DNA of 64,000 nucleotides from Harmonia axyridis (Eukaryota; Arthropoda; Insecta; Coleoptera; Coccinellidae): the NCBI RefSeq assembly GCF_914767665.1, contig NC_059503.1, positions 55,198,352 through 55,262,351 on the forward strand, in the 5' to 3' direction. Made by a program: the position numbers and the translations under genes. Below the pieces are notes generated by a model. It was not told where the DNA came from. It ran no database searches and was given only the letters and a program-made list of their open reading frames with translations. Positions 48,070 to 60,150 of the stretch are shown here, piece by piece; positions within the stretch are counted from its first letter, which is position 1; the number at the start of each line of letters is the position of its first letter.

Positions 48070-49090
48070 TAACCCATAACTAAAAATGGCTATACACGCT
48101 TCAAAATGCATTGAAATTTTTAAAATTTACCACAAAAATGGTGAAAATTCAGTCACGGTTCGCAAAACTAAAGCACTTTTGTTCGTGAAGAAGGACCTTC
48201 TCGGCCGGCAATAGTGAAAATGGTGGAACAATTTCAGCTGTTGGATCGAGTTAGTGATGTGAAGAATCGAAACCGTGTACGTCGCTGAAGAACAACTAAG
48301 AATATTGCTGCTTCAGCTCGTAGTGTTGACAAAAACTAAAAAAGTTTCTCGATTCCTCGTCGATATTGCAAATTAGGCATTCAACAAACGAAATTACACC
48401 GTATTTTGCATAAAGACTCTGGTCTAAATGCTATTAAAGTAAACACAAGAACTCAAGTCGGTTGATCACCAGAAACTTCGTAGCATCACTGATTGTGTCC
48501 TTGAAATGCATCAAAATGAAATTTAATGGAAAATCGTCTTCAAGTATGAGGCCCATTTTCACCTTGAAGGCTACTTAAATAAGCAGAATTGTTGCATTAG
48601 GGGCAGGAAAATCCAAGAATGATTGATCCAAGAATGTTGAAAATCCTCTCCATCCTCAACGTGTCATTGTTTGGTGCGGTTTTTGGGCTGGTGGTACTTT
48701 GAAAATAGGCTGGTGCAAGTGTTACGGTGAATGGACTGCGCTGATTTGGAAGATATTGATGTTTATTTCCATAAAGACGGCACCACGTGGCACACAAACA
48801 AGAAAACAAACGCAAATTTGCAAGAAATGTTTCCTGGTCGTGTTTCACAATTAGGCATCGAAATGTTGTGATTTAACACCCTTCAGACTTTTTTCATCGA
48901 AGCCTGGTAAAAGATAAGTTCAATGCCAATGCTCCACAATCGATTCAAGACCTTAAAGATGAAATTCGTGAAGTCATCTAGAACTTACAGACGTAAATGT
49001 ACGAATTGGTCATGGAAGTTTTTATCAAAATAATATGGTGCTGCAACCGTAGCCATGATGGTCATTCGGCTGATATAGTTCTACATCGTT
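48070..49090 (+). pseudogene. DD41D-type family B transposase remnant, copy B2
   Basis: Forward frames start ASKCIEIFKIYHKNGENSVT, then KALLFVKKDLL, LLDRVSDVKNRNRVRR and CVLEMHQNE. A first-Asp region with the Asp lost follows (EAHFHLEGYLNKQNC); then VSLFGAVFG, the second-Asp region (FHKDGTTWHTN), FPGRVSQLG, a decayed third-Asp region, and FIKIIWCCNRSHDGHSADIV at the end. Many stops and frameshifts. No terminal repeats were fixed. Confidence 0.7.
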
Positions 49091-50149
49091 TATGGCATAG
49101 CTTCCTCTTTAACATGGAATGAACATCTTTCGATTTCTCTCAAAATACTCTTGTTTTTTTCAACATCAAAATTATGTATCACATTGGAAAAGTTTGTACA
49201 TCATACTAGAGGAAAATTCGTACCTATTAACGAAACAATGAAGTACGAAACATAAGTCAAAGTGGATGTTATTGTCGTTTTTGTGGAAGAAGCGGTATTT
49301 ATTCGAGGAGGAATTACTCTTTCAGCTTTTTGATCCACAACCATCGAATTTGCATTTATTTCTACCAGTGATTAAAAATGAATTAATTTTATTTTACGGA
49401 GAAGAAAACTTATTTGGAATTCAAGATGAAATTATGGAATAATCTGCAGATTGAAGCATGCTTAGTTTTTTATACAGGTGTATTTTAGTTTACAGTTAGA
49501 TTAGTCCATTATTTTCATCAACAAATAAACAATAAAGTTTCAATTAAATCATCATATCTTTTGCAAAGAAATTTTGACCATTGCATTTTAAAAAATATAA
49601 AAACGAAGATAATTGTACAACGATTTGACTCTCTCCGAAAAACAGTTACTTGTATGAATTTTCAAAGAATCACATAATCAAATTGAAAAATTATTTCCCG
49701 AAATTTTAACGTCATGCAGCTAACAACTATTACATTGAAAACCTACATTGCAATAATATAAACCAGAGATCTCAGTATGAAGTCAACGAAAAATCGAAAA
49801 ATCCATTGTTGTTTTTAATTGAAATGCTGTGTTTATATTAATTTGGCATAGTCTATAAGATAAAAAAAGAGTCGTTATCTATATTAGGGAAATAAAGCAA
49901 TTGTAGCCAATATAGGACGATTTTGGAAATCTTTCGATAAATATGATCCCACAATATCAAAAATTCTTTCTGAAAATTGTACAATATTTATTTCTCAACA
50001 AATCGGTAAAATAATTGAGGGTTGAATTCCACACGAACATTGGCTATTTTAATTAAATTTTCAGATGGACATATCCTCATAATACTTTTTCTTTAATTTT
50101 ATTTATTTATTATTAATTTATTTTTAAACCAGTTGAAAATACATTAGAT
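49091..50149. other. No gene seen
   Basis: AT-rich; nothing recognised. Confidence 0.4.
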
Positions 50150-50565
50150 CTAGTACTCACAAAATAAATTAAAAATCCAAGCACAAAACGTCACCGCAGA
50201 ACTAACTCCGAAATGCACTAAACCTTGACAACCCCAAGCCGAACCTAGGGGATGGTATACTATCCAGACACTGATTATGTGGTACCTCCGATACCGACGC
50301 CTATCTACCGTCTTGTATATAGATAATCGTCGCAGCAAGTACCACCAGCCAGGACTGATCAGTTTGCTCTTTCTCTTGTCGTTTTTATCGACCTTGGTCT
50401 CGTGCGATGCCAAAATGAATTATATGTACTTCTTACTATGATAAGGTGTACGCTCCGTGAATGCACTTTTTTTGGGCTTTTGTTGTCGTTGAATGGGTTA
50501 ATAAAATTGATTAACGCCCTGGTAGGACGCTACACTGAAGATGCTCAGAGATTTAGACGAAATTT
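50150..50565 (-). repeat. Duplicated promoter-like segment, copy D2
   Basis: Second copy of D1. The shared end is TACTCACAAAATAAATT and the core lies at 50286-50400. The flank near 50510-50560 (TTAACGCCCTGGTAGGACGC) matches 46850-46905 loosely. An 87-codon minus frame covers it, but the frame is not shared with D1 (a 1-base indel separates them), so coding is unlikely. Confidence 0.65.
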
Positions 50566-51063
50566 ACGTCAAAACAGTAAAAAAATCTGTTTTTATGAAG
50601 CAATGGATAAGGACGCATAAGTCATTTTGTAGCTTCTGGAAGCTTCATGAATTATTGAACCGAGGTTGATTTGGAGAAAATTGTTTTTTTTTTGTTTCCG
50701 GCTGACTGCAGTAATTGTCTATCAATGGTATAACTGTTCTATTTTTCGGTATTTTCCTGGAAAATAATTTTAATTGGGAATGATAAAACAATATCAAAAA
50801 AAGAATTGTTGAACCACCATCAAAAGTTTTCTTTTTAAATGAAGCTGGAATTTTTTTATTTCATCGCGAAATCTCAACACGATGATGATGATATGATGAG
50901 TTTTTTCCGATATTCTTTTAGAACTTTCTCTGATTCTGGTGATATGATCAGTATGAATTTTTGCATAAATCTTTAAACACACACATATAGTTTCAAAATT
51001 TATCTTATGGTCTATTTTGTCCCTCATCAGAGCTGTTATTGCCACTAGTCGTCGTAGTCTTCG
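50566..51063. other. No gene; partial repeat
   Basis: 50625-50715 (AGTCATTTTGTAGCTTCTGG, GAAGCTTCATGA) resembles 52540-52650 (AGTCACTTTGTACCCTCTGG). The repeat is probably tied to the D segments. Confidence 0.4.
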
Positions 51064-51990
51064 TTGAGTTTTCAAGTGCATAAGCACTTGGGTGCTCGAA
51101 ATCCCCGTCGTCAGTACTTCCTGAAAAACAATTCCATTGATATATGTAGCAGCCATGCTGATCTTGGTGTTATTGTGACAGAGAGCCTAAGCTGGTCCGA
51201 CCACACTATTCAAACGAAACAAGGTCAAAAGAACATTGTTCATGGTTTTAAAATTTTTTGGTGGATATGATCCTTCCACGGGCTCTTCAAACGAAACAAG
51301 GCCAAAAGAACCTTGTTCATGGTTCAGAAATCTTTTGGTGGATATGATCCCTCCACGTGTGCTATCATTTACAAGCCTCAAGTGAGATCCATTTTGGAGT
51401 TTGCTGGCCTTGTGTGGGGTCCATCATTGAGTACAGACTTAGCATTGTTGGAGAGCATCCAACGACGGGTAACTCGTCTAATATACGGAATCTCACGTCC
51501 CAGTTATGGTGAAAGACTGTCCATCATGAATTTGTTCACGTTCGATGACAGGAGACTGCGTGGTGATCTCATTATAAACTTCCGTGCTCTGCACAACTTT
51601 TTTGGAGTTGACCTCAGTGGTATCTTCAAGTTGAACCTGGACGACCGTCTGATGCGAGATCACGCTCACAAGCTGAGGAAGGAGCTGTTCAATATACCGC
51701 AAACATATTTTTATTCCTCAACAACTTTCTTAGGTTGCTTTCCCCTCCTGGGTTTTTGTGACCTCAAGACAGTATACATCATGAACCGTTTTCCGTTTTG
51801 GAACACTTCACTTCCATCGGTGGTGAACTCAGTTTATGTGAATTCTTTCAAAATTAACTATGACACCTGGTTTCGTCGTGCATTTCTTTTTTATTTTGTA
51901 ATGCATTTTTTGTTTCGGTGTATTTTTCATGTATTTAATTTTAGTTTTAAGACTTGACCTCAACTCTTCACCTTATTATAATAATAATAA
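51064..51990 (+). pseudogene. CR1/L2-like LINE 3' fragment (E3 family)
   Basis: The same family as E3. Forward frames read SSHADLGVIVTESLSWSDHT and then, from 51313, the thumb and C-terminal part (YDPSTCAIIYKPQVRSILEF, LIYGISRPSYGERLSIMNLF). It ends with a TAATAATAATAA tail near 51979. A 77-bp tandem duplication at about 51211-51364 breaks the frame. Everything before the palm is missing. Confidence 0.82.
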
Positions 51991-52248
51991 TTCTTGTAGG
52001 TACATTAACCTATACCACAGAAAGATTCTGGACCAATGAAAGGTATTATCGCTGCTTTTCTGACAAGTGAGTTGGACTCTTTATTCCCTTTAATTACCGA
52101 GTGGCCAGGAACTTATACTTAACAGGTTGCTCTTGCCTATTTCGTTGAGTTTCTTTCGGTACTCCAATACCATCATATTATCGATAATATAATATGAGAT
52201 CCATGTAGTCTGACTGTCGGAATGTATCGTATATCACATTTCTGAGAG

Positions 52249-52520
52249 GTAATAATAATAATATTACTTTTATTGCAAGAAAAAAAAATACATGATATAG
52301 GGGCGAAGTCTAGCTTAAGCTACTCCACTCAACTTACTAGGTTCACTTCCACAAACCTTTCGATTGAAAGATTCTTTGCCTGAAAGACGATTACTCAGCG
52401 ATCTGATGATATTAAACATTTGTTGCCAGCCCAGAATACTCCAGCTCCAGTTCTCGTCGTGGTTTTACAACCATCTGTGTACCATTTAATGGTATTCTTA
52501 TGGCACTTGAACTCCACAAT
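52249..52520 (-). pseudogene. LINE 3' end with RNase H start
   Basis: On the minus strand: WYTDGCKTTTRTGAGVFWAG, the start of an RNase H domain. It is joined to a 3' untranslated stretch with TTGCAATAAAAGTAATATTA and a trinucleotide tail (52249-52262). The rest of RNase H is deleted. Confidence 0.65.
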
Positions 52521-53639
52521 CCTATTTTCTACTTAAAATAAGTCACTTTGTACCCTCTGGAAGCTTCATGAGTTACTGTCTTATCTTATTTGTAAGAAGC
52601 GAGTTTGATTTTAGAAAATTTTTTGTTGTTGTTGACTGTAAGAATTACCTTGAAACAATAGATGAAAAACTATTTGAATTTTGGCTATTCCCACTACCTA
52701 TTGTCCCATATTTGATATTCTGAATTTTCGTTAACCAAAATTGACTAGGATTAAATCCCGCATTATATGATATTTCCTTCGAAAAAAATATTTCTCCTCT
52801 TTAGCGTTTTCAATTTCTGATTTGACAATTTTCAAAGCGTTCAAATTAATTATGATCATCATGATAAATGACAATAATTTTATTATATTTGTTTTGGGAG
52901 CTATACTTCCGTGAAGATCGCCAATTCAAGTGAAGGAACTGCGTTCAACGAACTATTTACGTAATAAGTGCTAACAAATTTGATATCATAGTGATAACGA
53001 AACCGCGGCTCACACCTGGAATGTCCTCGACTGATTTCGAGATATAATTAGCTTAAAAGTCTACCGATGATTGAGGTTCCCATCTATGTGGGCGTAATTA
53101 ATTGGAATAGCCTCAACTTCTTCAATTTCAATCCGATTTCAATGAAATTTAGAATAGGTGTACCGTATAAATGGGTTGTAGATGGTGCCATAAAGATCGA
53201 GAGTATACTGTCGATTGTCGAAAGATTTGAAGTACAAGCTTTGGACGTTTGTATCTAGTAGAAGATTCTTAATAGTTGAGGGATTTTCTGACTAATCGGT
53301 TTAGGTGTTTTTCCGTTTTCCCAAGAGTTTTGAGAGCAATTACATAAAGAAATTTCTTCAACAGAGATAGGTTCGCTTCACGATGGAGTTGAGTATTCTG
53401 AAAAAACCAGGGCGCATTGACGGCGGTTCAAAAAAATTTATTCTGAATGATTTACAACTTATTTATCTGGCCAAATAGAAGAACAAAGTGACATGCATTA
53501 GGGAGGAAAGTCTCCCGATCAGACAACAGTAGGGAAAAAGAGAAATTAAAGTAGAGGCGTTGGGAATGAAATTCCAGTCCTTAAAAAAAAAAGATCTGAA
53601 TCTTCAATAAATTTCACGATAGGATAGGATATCATACGT
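52521..53639. other. No gene seen
   Basis: Contains the partial repeat noted at 50625 (52540-52650). A 63-residue plus frame (53067-53258) is unrecognised. Confidence 0.4.
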
Positions 53640-54880
53640 CTATGTTGGAACGGCTGATCGTCTGAGATCCTGGTTGCTACATTGAAGGCAGAGGGTTGCT
53701 ACTTCTTTCTCGAGGTCTTCTGTGCAGTCTATTCTTGTAGTCTGCTTGCTTCCCATGGATTCGGCGAACTTCTCCCAATCGATTATCCCTTTCCTCTTTT
53801 GCACTGGGTTTATGCAATTTCCAATATGCATAAACATAGAATTGCGATTCGAGATTGGTGAATTCATAGTTGTGAGGTCGATTTGCGTGTTGAGATTATT
53901 CACAATGGCATTGTCTAGGAAATCTGGGATTTTTTATGAATAGTTGCGGTTTATTGGTGTTTCTGAGGCCATTACCACGATTTCGGGGTTCTGCTGCATA
54001 GTGAACGCTTCTAGATCATTAGGGTTTCTTCTTCAGCTATTCGAATTGAAATCTCCTGCTGTGATTGTAGGAGTGTTGCCGAGAGTACCACTTGGAGTTC
54101 TTTATCAAGCAGTGATCCTCCAGGTTTTCTGTAACAAGAAAAAAGGAGAAGATGACCATTGGTCGTTGTTATTACGATACCAGTTTCCTCTAATTGTTGT
54201 AGAGTCAGTATGGATGTGATTTCTTGCTTCAAGTAGATGGCTGTTCCTCCTCACTTTCCGGTTGGGCGGTCTGAACGATACAGTTTATATTCTTGGGTCC
54301 TGGAGTCCTGGGGAATGCGATCTGTAAAGCATTTGTATTCATTCCTTTTACCTAACATTTCTGACTTATGTTAAGGGCTTCTGTTTCATTTAGGAGATTC
54401 AGCAGGTTTTTTCAGATCATGTTGTTGGCCTTGTGCTTGTCTCTTCTCGCTGGTTAAGCTAGAGGTTTCTTCTTATTTCACAGTCAGTGACAATGCCTTG
54501 GGGGCATTATCAGACGGGAACTTCTGGGCTGTTGTCGTTGGTCTTCGTTTAAGAGGTTGTTTTGGGCGTTCTTCTTTTTTCCCGCTTTCGACAATTTTGA
54601 ACATTCCCTGTAACTGGCTGTTTGTAGACCACTGAGATTGGCATACGTCGCTGGTGAAGTTGCCGCCTTCTTGCACTCTCTTGAATGCTTGCCCCGTCAA
54701 TTTACGCATCTTAGGTAAACTGCAGTTTACCTGTGCAGTGTGGAATTTCTGGCATCTGTAACAGTGCTGTGTGGATTTATGTGGTTTTTCAAAACGAGCC
54801 CTAGGTCACACATGCATCAATTTGTCTATTTTGATGTATAGATGTTGGTTGGTAGGGCGGACATCATGAGAGCCATCTCT
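53640..54880 (-). pseudogene. Jockey-like LINE remnant (Gag zinc knuckle plus endonuclease)
   Basis: Minus-strand order is as for a Jockey element. Near 54790-54700 is a zinc-knuckle piece (QCYRCQKFHTAQVNCSLPKM) of the Gag-like ORF1, followed by its C-terminal tail (open at 54473-54709). At 54232-54011 is endonuclease text (KQEITSILTLQQLEETGIVI, LFSCYRKPGG). Around 53990-54075 is a decayed AGDFN region. At 53903-53640 is the endonuclease end and linker (NPVQKRKGIIDWEKFAES). RT is missing. Several frame breaks make it dead. Confidence 0.72.
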
Positions 54881-57574
54881 TTCTTCTTACTGTACCGGGT
54901 TTTTCACCATAATTTGACCCCCCTTCAACTTTGTTACTAAAAGAGGTACAGAAAAATGTTTTCTACAAAAGTTTCATGAAATCGACTGATGTTTTTTAAA
55001 ATGATTTCACAGAACGAAATAAATACAGGGTGGGCAACATATTGATTGTAACTTCATTTTTTCAAATGGAACATTCTGTATATTCCTCTATATTTGACTA
55101 GATCTTTTTCCCCTGATTTCGAATATATAACATGCTTTTGGCCTATCTCTCTTATTCTGAGTACCACAGAGTTTCAAATTTTAAGAACCACCTGGCAAGC
55201 TAAGTAATCAGTTTTCATGTGGAAGGCTGTGATAACTCAAAATGCCCTTTTTTTAGTTATCTCATTGGCAACGATATGACATATTTTTCACTATATGATT
55301 CAATGAGGAATCGAAGTGGAAAATTTGCAGTTCTTTCTACAAATATTGTATACAGATTTCTCTTTCAATATACTTAAGTTTTTCAGTCTACGGAACACAA
55401 ATCTGAAATAAGAAATTCCTGGTCTATGACATGCTATAAAAAAATATAATGACGTGATATATTTGAAACGACGTTATTAATCAATATTATTATTGTTACT
55501 GTCGGATATTGATTAGTCTCAAGACTGTAAACAACATAAAGATTGTTATTTCCAAGAATCCATCAGATCATCAAAAAAAAACTGACCATTATGGATAAAT
55601 AAACTTGGGGTAGTCATAAAAAGGAAATGAAGATTCGTCGGTAAACAATTTTTTTTTTCGAACGTATAGTAAGACTATTAGGTAAATGTGATCATGTACT
55701 TAAAATACAGAGAAGGTATGCACAATAACAAACTTTTACCAATCCTAGGTAATTATAACAAAAATGAAAAATGAACACGCGCATGCATATTAGGCTCCTG
55801 AAAACAAACGTTCACTGATAACAGAAAAATGAATCACATGATTCAAAGAATATTGTTAACGTACTGCAAACACTATCAGGCAAATCCATCAGGTAAGTAC
55901 ATAAGTACATTTTGAGATTACGTGTTAGGCTATATTGAGATCTAATCCATATTCGGTATAGTTACCTTATTCCAATACCAAAAAAGCTTAATATCTTAAT
56001 TCTGAAGAAGAATTACTAACGCCCTAACGGAGAGCGACCGAAAGTATTCAAGTTGTCTTAGAGTATGACTTAAAGACAAAAAAGTCTGGGATTGTTATTT
56101 CTAGATTAAATGTAGGTATTTTTCTGAAAGTGAAGTAAAAATCGAATGATTCAAATAACATATTTCACCACCATTTGATCAAATCCTTCACTTTTACATA
56201 AACTTATATCATTATTGCCAATTATAGTATGGCGAATCTTCTCAAAAAATTTTATTGGGCGATCGGAAATATTTCCACTGTCTAAGACGCAATATTTAAA
56301 CAATAACCTTGTTCAGTTAGATATATATTGACATTTTTGTTATTAAATAAGAAATGTATAATTAATAATTATTATCATTCATTAGAGCATTTCTGTCCGG
56401 AAGAAAAAATTATAATAAATAAACATGGGATGTTATTTATATTTGTCTTGAACTTGAGTCTATCGGAAATTCTTATCAAAGATGATGTATCAATCATTAG
56501 AAAAATTCACCGATTATACTTTGTTGTGAATCATCATATTCGAAGACGATATTGGACAAATTATATTTTCCATAGAAGAACCCATCAGGAAGGAGAATTT
56601 TAGTTTTCCCAATAACCCAGAAAATATGAGGATGCGATCAAATTGAAATTTAGTGCCTAATGCAAAGTCCTCAATTCTTGTTGAAAAGTTTGATATAATT
56701 TGCAACATCCGATGAAATGTGTTCAATATAGGGTAACTAAGTATCGAAAAAATTACCTGAGTGACTCATTTTATGTTCGGAATAAAAAAATGAGTTATTC
56801 GAAAATTCAGCTTTATAGCTCCTTCATCTGAAAAAAACTAAGATGAATCTGAAAATTTTGGTCAACTTCTTACCAAAGTAAGTAATAAATATTTCGTCCT
56901 TTTCAATGATGATTGAATGAAATCAAATAGGGCATTATTGTCTGAAGGAATTCCGCAACTTTAAGTATAACACAGAGTCTGAACTTGGAATATATTTCAT
57001 ATTCATTTTGTTTCTTTTGACCTCATGTTAATTCTATCACATCAAAGAAAAAAAAATCATTCAAACATATTATTCCTTCTAGGTGGAACACTCCATTAAT
57101 GGCACTGAAAACTTTGAATGAAATTAATGTTCATTATACAGGTTGTTCCTTGATGAGAGAAACAAAAGGAAATGAGAGATTTCTTGTATAATTTAAAAAA
57201 AATTCTATGAACATTGGAACGCAAACGATTCGTTTTAGATATACAGGGTGTTTCTTGTAGTCCTACTTTTTTGTGATGATTATAACAGCTTATCGAATCT
57301 TGATTAATCCTCGCTATAGATTGGGTAAATAAGTACCAACACCATCAATCAATTTATTTATCACAGCCTACTAACTGAATATTTGTAATAATTCGGATTT
57401 TCCTGAGGATTATTAGAGAATTGTTTAAATTTTTTTCTCGAAATCGGTAAATAAAAGTTCGCCGCCCTATTTTGCATAATTCACCTATTCGATTTCAATA
57501 AAATTGGCAATTTTTTATTTTTCTACAAAAAATGTTTGTGTCAAAAAGTATGTATGTTTGACTTCTCGCCCCTA
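54881..57574. other. No gene seen
   Basis: AT-rich. ATACAGGGTGGGCAACATAT near 55023 and ATACAGGGTGTTTCTTGTAG near 57242 look like ends of mariner-type MITEs. No paired ends were found. Short open frames were not recognised. Confidence 0.4.
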
Positions 57575-57627
57575 CAATTTGGCGCCCCGGCAAAATGTCC
57601 GGTATGCCTTTCTTGGCGGCGGCCCTG
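57575..57627. mobile_element. End of a hAT-type element (same family as 21825)
   Basis: Read inwards from 57627: CAGGGCCGCCGCCAAG, then CCGGACATTTTGCCGGGGCG and CCAAATTGTAGGGGCG. This matches the GC-rich ends at 21825-22181. The other end was not found. Confidence 0.4.
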
Positions 57628-57769
57628 CAGTCACGACAAAACTACAAGAAACCAAAAATTGTAGTGCTGGACCAAAGTTTTTTTTTTTATTTTTCTTAAT
57701 AGCAGCAATTCAGCAGAATAAACTGTAGGTATTGTAAGGCTTCAGCTTATCAGTGTGGGGTAGAAACTT

Positions 57770-58205
57770 CACTCTTATTAGATATTCTAGTTATCTCCCA
57801 GACAACTCATATAGCAGAATAATTGAGTTTGCATGTTCTTGTCCGGTCTTCGAAGATCTCTGCACGGCCCTTAGCTTATTTAAAGTTTTGCAGGAATTTT
57901 TTCGCCCTGTGCAGATATATGGGAATGAAGTTGTTCAATTCCCTTCCAAAGAACTATTGGGATATTGAAAATGAACCAAGTTTCAGAAGGGCAGTTAATG
58001 ATTTCTTAATGTCTCAATGTTTCTATACCTTAACTGAATATTATGATTGTTGTAAGCATATCAGGTAAGGAAGTTGATATACTTAATATGTTTTAAATAA
58101 TGGCTAGTATGTAAAATTTTTCATTCTATTGTTGTTTTATTGGCTTTTCCAATACGTATGTGTAATATGTCGCTATAATAAATTACTATTATTATTATTA
58201 TAAGG
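57770..58205 (+). pseudogene. LINE ORF2 C-terminus and 3' end
   Basis: The forward frame 57823-58068 ends with GMKLFNSLPKNYWDIENEPS and FRRAVNDFLMSQCFYTLTEY, the typical tail of a LINE RT protein. A short 3' stretch follows, with an ATTATTATTATTAT tail at 58188-58202. It is 5' truncated. Confidence 0.65.
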
Positions 58206-58261
58206 TGTACAACTATGCTTCTGCCATTTTGCAATGGATGGCTATAGCGGTAATTGTTAGC

Positions 58262-58457
58262 AGTGGCGTACCCAGACAAAAGCCTTGGGGGGGATAAAGA
58301 AAAAAAATTCAAATTTTCCTTCTTTCGGAGAAATTTTCCTAAGAAATTTGCTTATTCATAATAAGATTGTGATATATAAGGTTGTTACATATAATGGATA
58401 TTCCTCCTCGGTGGGATATATCCCCCTTATCCCCCCCTTAGGTACGCCAGTTACGAG
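58262..58457. mobile_element. Short MITE with GGCGTACC ends, probably hAT-type
   Basis: The left end is CAGTGGCGTACCCAG, then TTGGGGGGGATAA. The right end, read inwards, is CTGGCGTACCTAAGGGGGGG and then ATAAGGGGG. It is about 195 bp. A clean target duplication was not seen. Confidence 0.55.
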
Positions 58458-58539
58458 TGTTAGTCGAAATAAATGAATCGTAGATGTCATACAATAAGCT
58501 TAGGTAGTTGTAAACATAACGCCATCGCAATATTAGTCG

Positions 58540-60150
58540 ATTTGTGTCTGCATCATAAGCTAACGAGTCGAATTCACGTCATTTGCGGGAGGTTTCTATT
58601 TTCTGCTTCAATATGAAGAAATCTCTGGCTCAAGCTCATCGAATGCTCTCAAATAGCTATGGTGAGGCTGCTATTAGTGGAAGAACGTGCCGAGAGGGGT
58701 ATCATGCTTCCAGAACGGCGATTTTGACGTCAAAGATCAGCATGGCGGTGGAAGGTTTTGGAAGATACATAATTGGAGGCATTACTCGATCAAGACTCGT
58801 GTCAAACGCAACAAGAATTGGCAGGATCATTGGAAATGATGAAAGAAGTCACTTTCAAAAGCCTACAAGTCATGAGAATGATTCAGAAACAAGGATATTT
58901 GGTGCCATACGAGTTGAAGCCGGAAGATAATGAACGGCGTTTGTTTGCTTGTGGACAGCTGTTTGCAAGGCAAAGACGAAAGGGATTTCTGCAGCGCATT
59001 GTACTGTAGACGAAAACTTGGTTCATTACGATAATACCAAGATCAGAACATCATGGGGATATCCGAGCCATGCTTCCACGTCGACGACCAAACCGAGGTT
59101 CCAAGGTCATGCTCACTATTTGGTGGGACCAGCTTGGCTTAGTGTATAATGAGTTGTTAAAACCGTCTGAAACGATCACAGTTCCGAATGCATTAAATGC
59201 GTTTGAGCCGAACCTTGAAGAACAAACGGTCGCAATACAAGAATAGACATAAAAAAGTGTTCCCCATGTTGCGGAAGTGGTCAAGAAATACTTGGAATGT
59301 TGAAATGAAAAGGTCTACCCCACCCGCCGTATTCTCTAGACGTTGCTCCCTCGGACTATCACTTGTTTCGATCAATGAATGGCATACGGCCTGGCTGACC
59401 AGCACTTCCGGTCTTATGAAGAACTAAAAATTGGATCGATTCGTGGATCGCTTCAAAAGATGACCAATTTTTTCAACGAGGGATTCGTACACTGCCCGAA
59501 AGATGGGAGAAAGTAGTAGCCAGCGATGGACAATATTTTGAATCATAATAGTATATTCTAAAACAAGTTGCAGAATGGGCTCCTATTACAACACGAATGC
59601 GAAATTCGAAAACGAGCGACGAAGGAGCGAGTTTTGGAACGCATGAGTGTTGCAATTGCCTTCTGCAACGAGTATTAGACGATATTTCCTCTATTTCAGT
59701 CAAGTTTTGTGAAATATTGTCGAAATTCGAAGAAAAATTCAGACCATACATCCTAGTGACATTTGTATTGTATCTTGGCAGTTGGTGTGACTGTTACGAA
59801 AATTGACAGATTACGGAATTTCAATTTGAATCGTATGTTTTGAATTTTGAAATAATTTATAATTATGCATCAAATTCGCAAATTATGCCTGACGAAATCG
59901 ATCTAACACAAACAGAATTTAGAGAAATTGCGAATAATGACGCAAATCATTTCACTAAATCCAAATTATATTATATTGACAATAATTGACGTGTGTTGAA
60001 TTTTGATAGGATTGGAAGCCACAAAACGAAAAATATAACTGAAAACATTGCTGTAATGAGTTCATTACAGCACTGTTTTTAGAACTGTAATGAACTCGTT
60101 ACGATACTGAAATAGAGAAATGTATAACCAGTTTTTCACAATAAAGCCTC
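58540..60150 (+). pseudogene. Degenerate mariner (DD34D) copy M2 with an insertion
   Basis: Same family as M1 and better preserved at the start: FNMKKSLAQAHRMLSNSYGE and AAISGRTCREG; then LDQDSCQTQQELAGSLE, MIQKQGYLVPYELKPED; RKGFLQRIV near the first-Asp region; WWDQLG; the second-Asp region deleted or decayed; LPSDYHLFRS-like and HFRSYEEL-like text; and the end of the transposase near 59547. The 3' untranslated part resumes after an insertion of about 570 bp at 59550-60119 (TATAACCAGTTTTTCACAAT). Many frameshifts. Confidence 0.78.
59550..60119. mobile_element. Insertion of about 570 bp in mariner M2
   Basis: Defined by comparison with M1, where GAATCATAA is followed directly by ATGTTTAACCAG. 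The insert contains CTCTATTTCAGT near 59690 and its inverted copy ending at 60119. It also has the palindrome CTGTAATGAGTTCATTACAG (60051-60070) and a related CTGTAATGAACTCGTTACG just after it. The family is not recognised. Confidence 0.6.
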
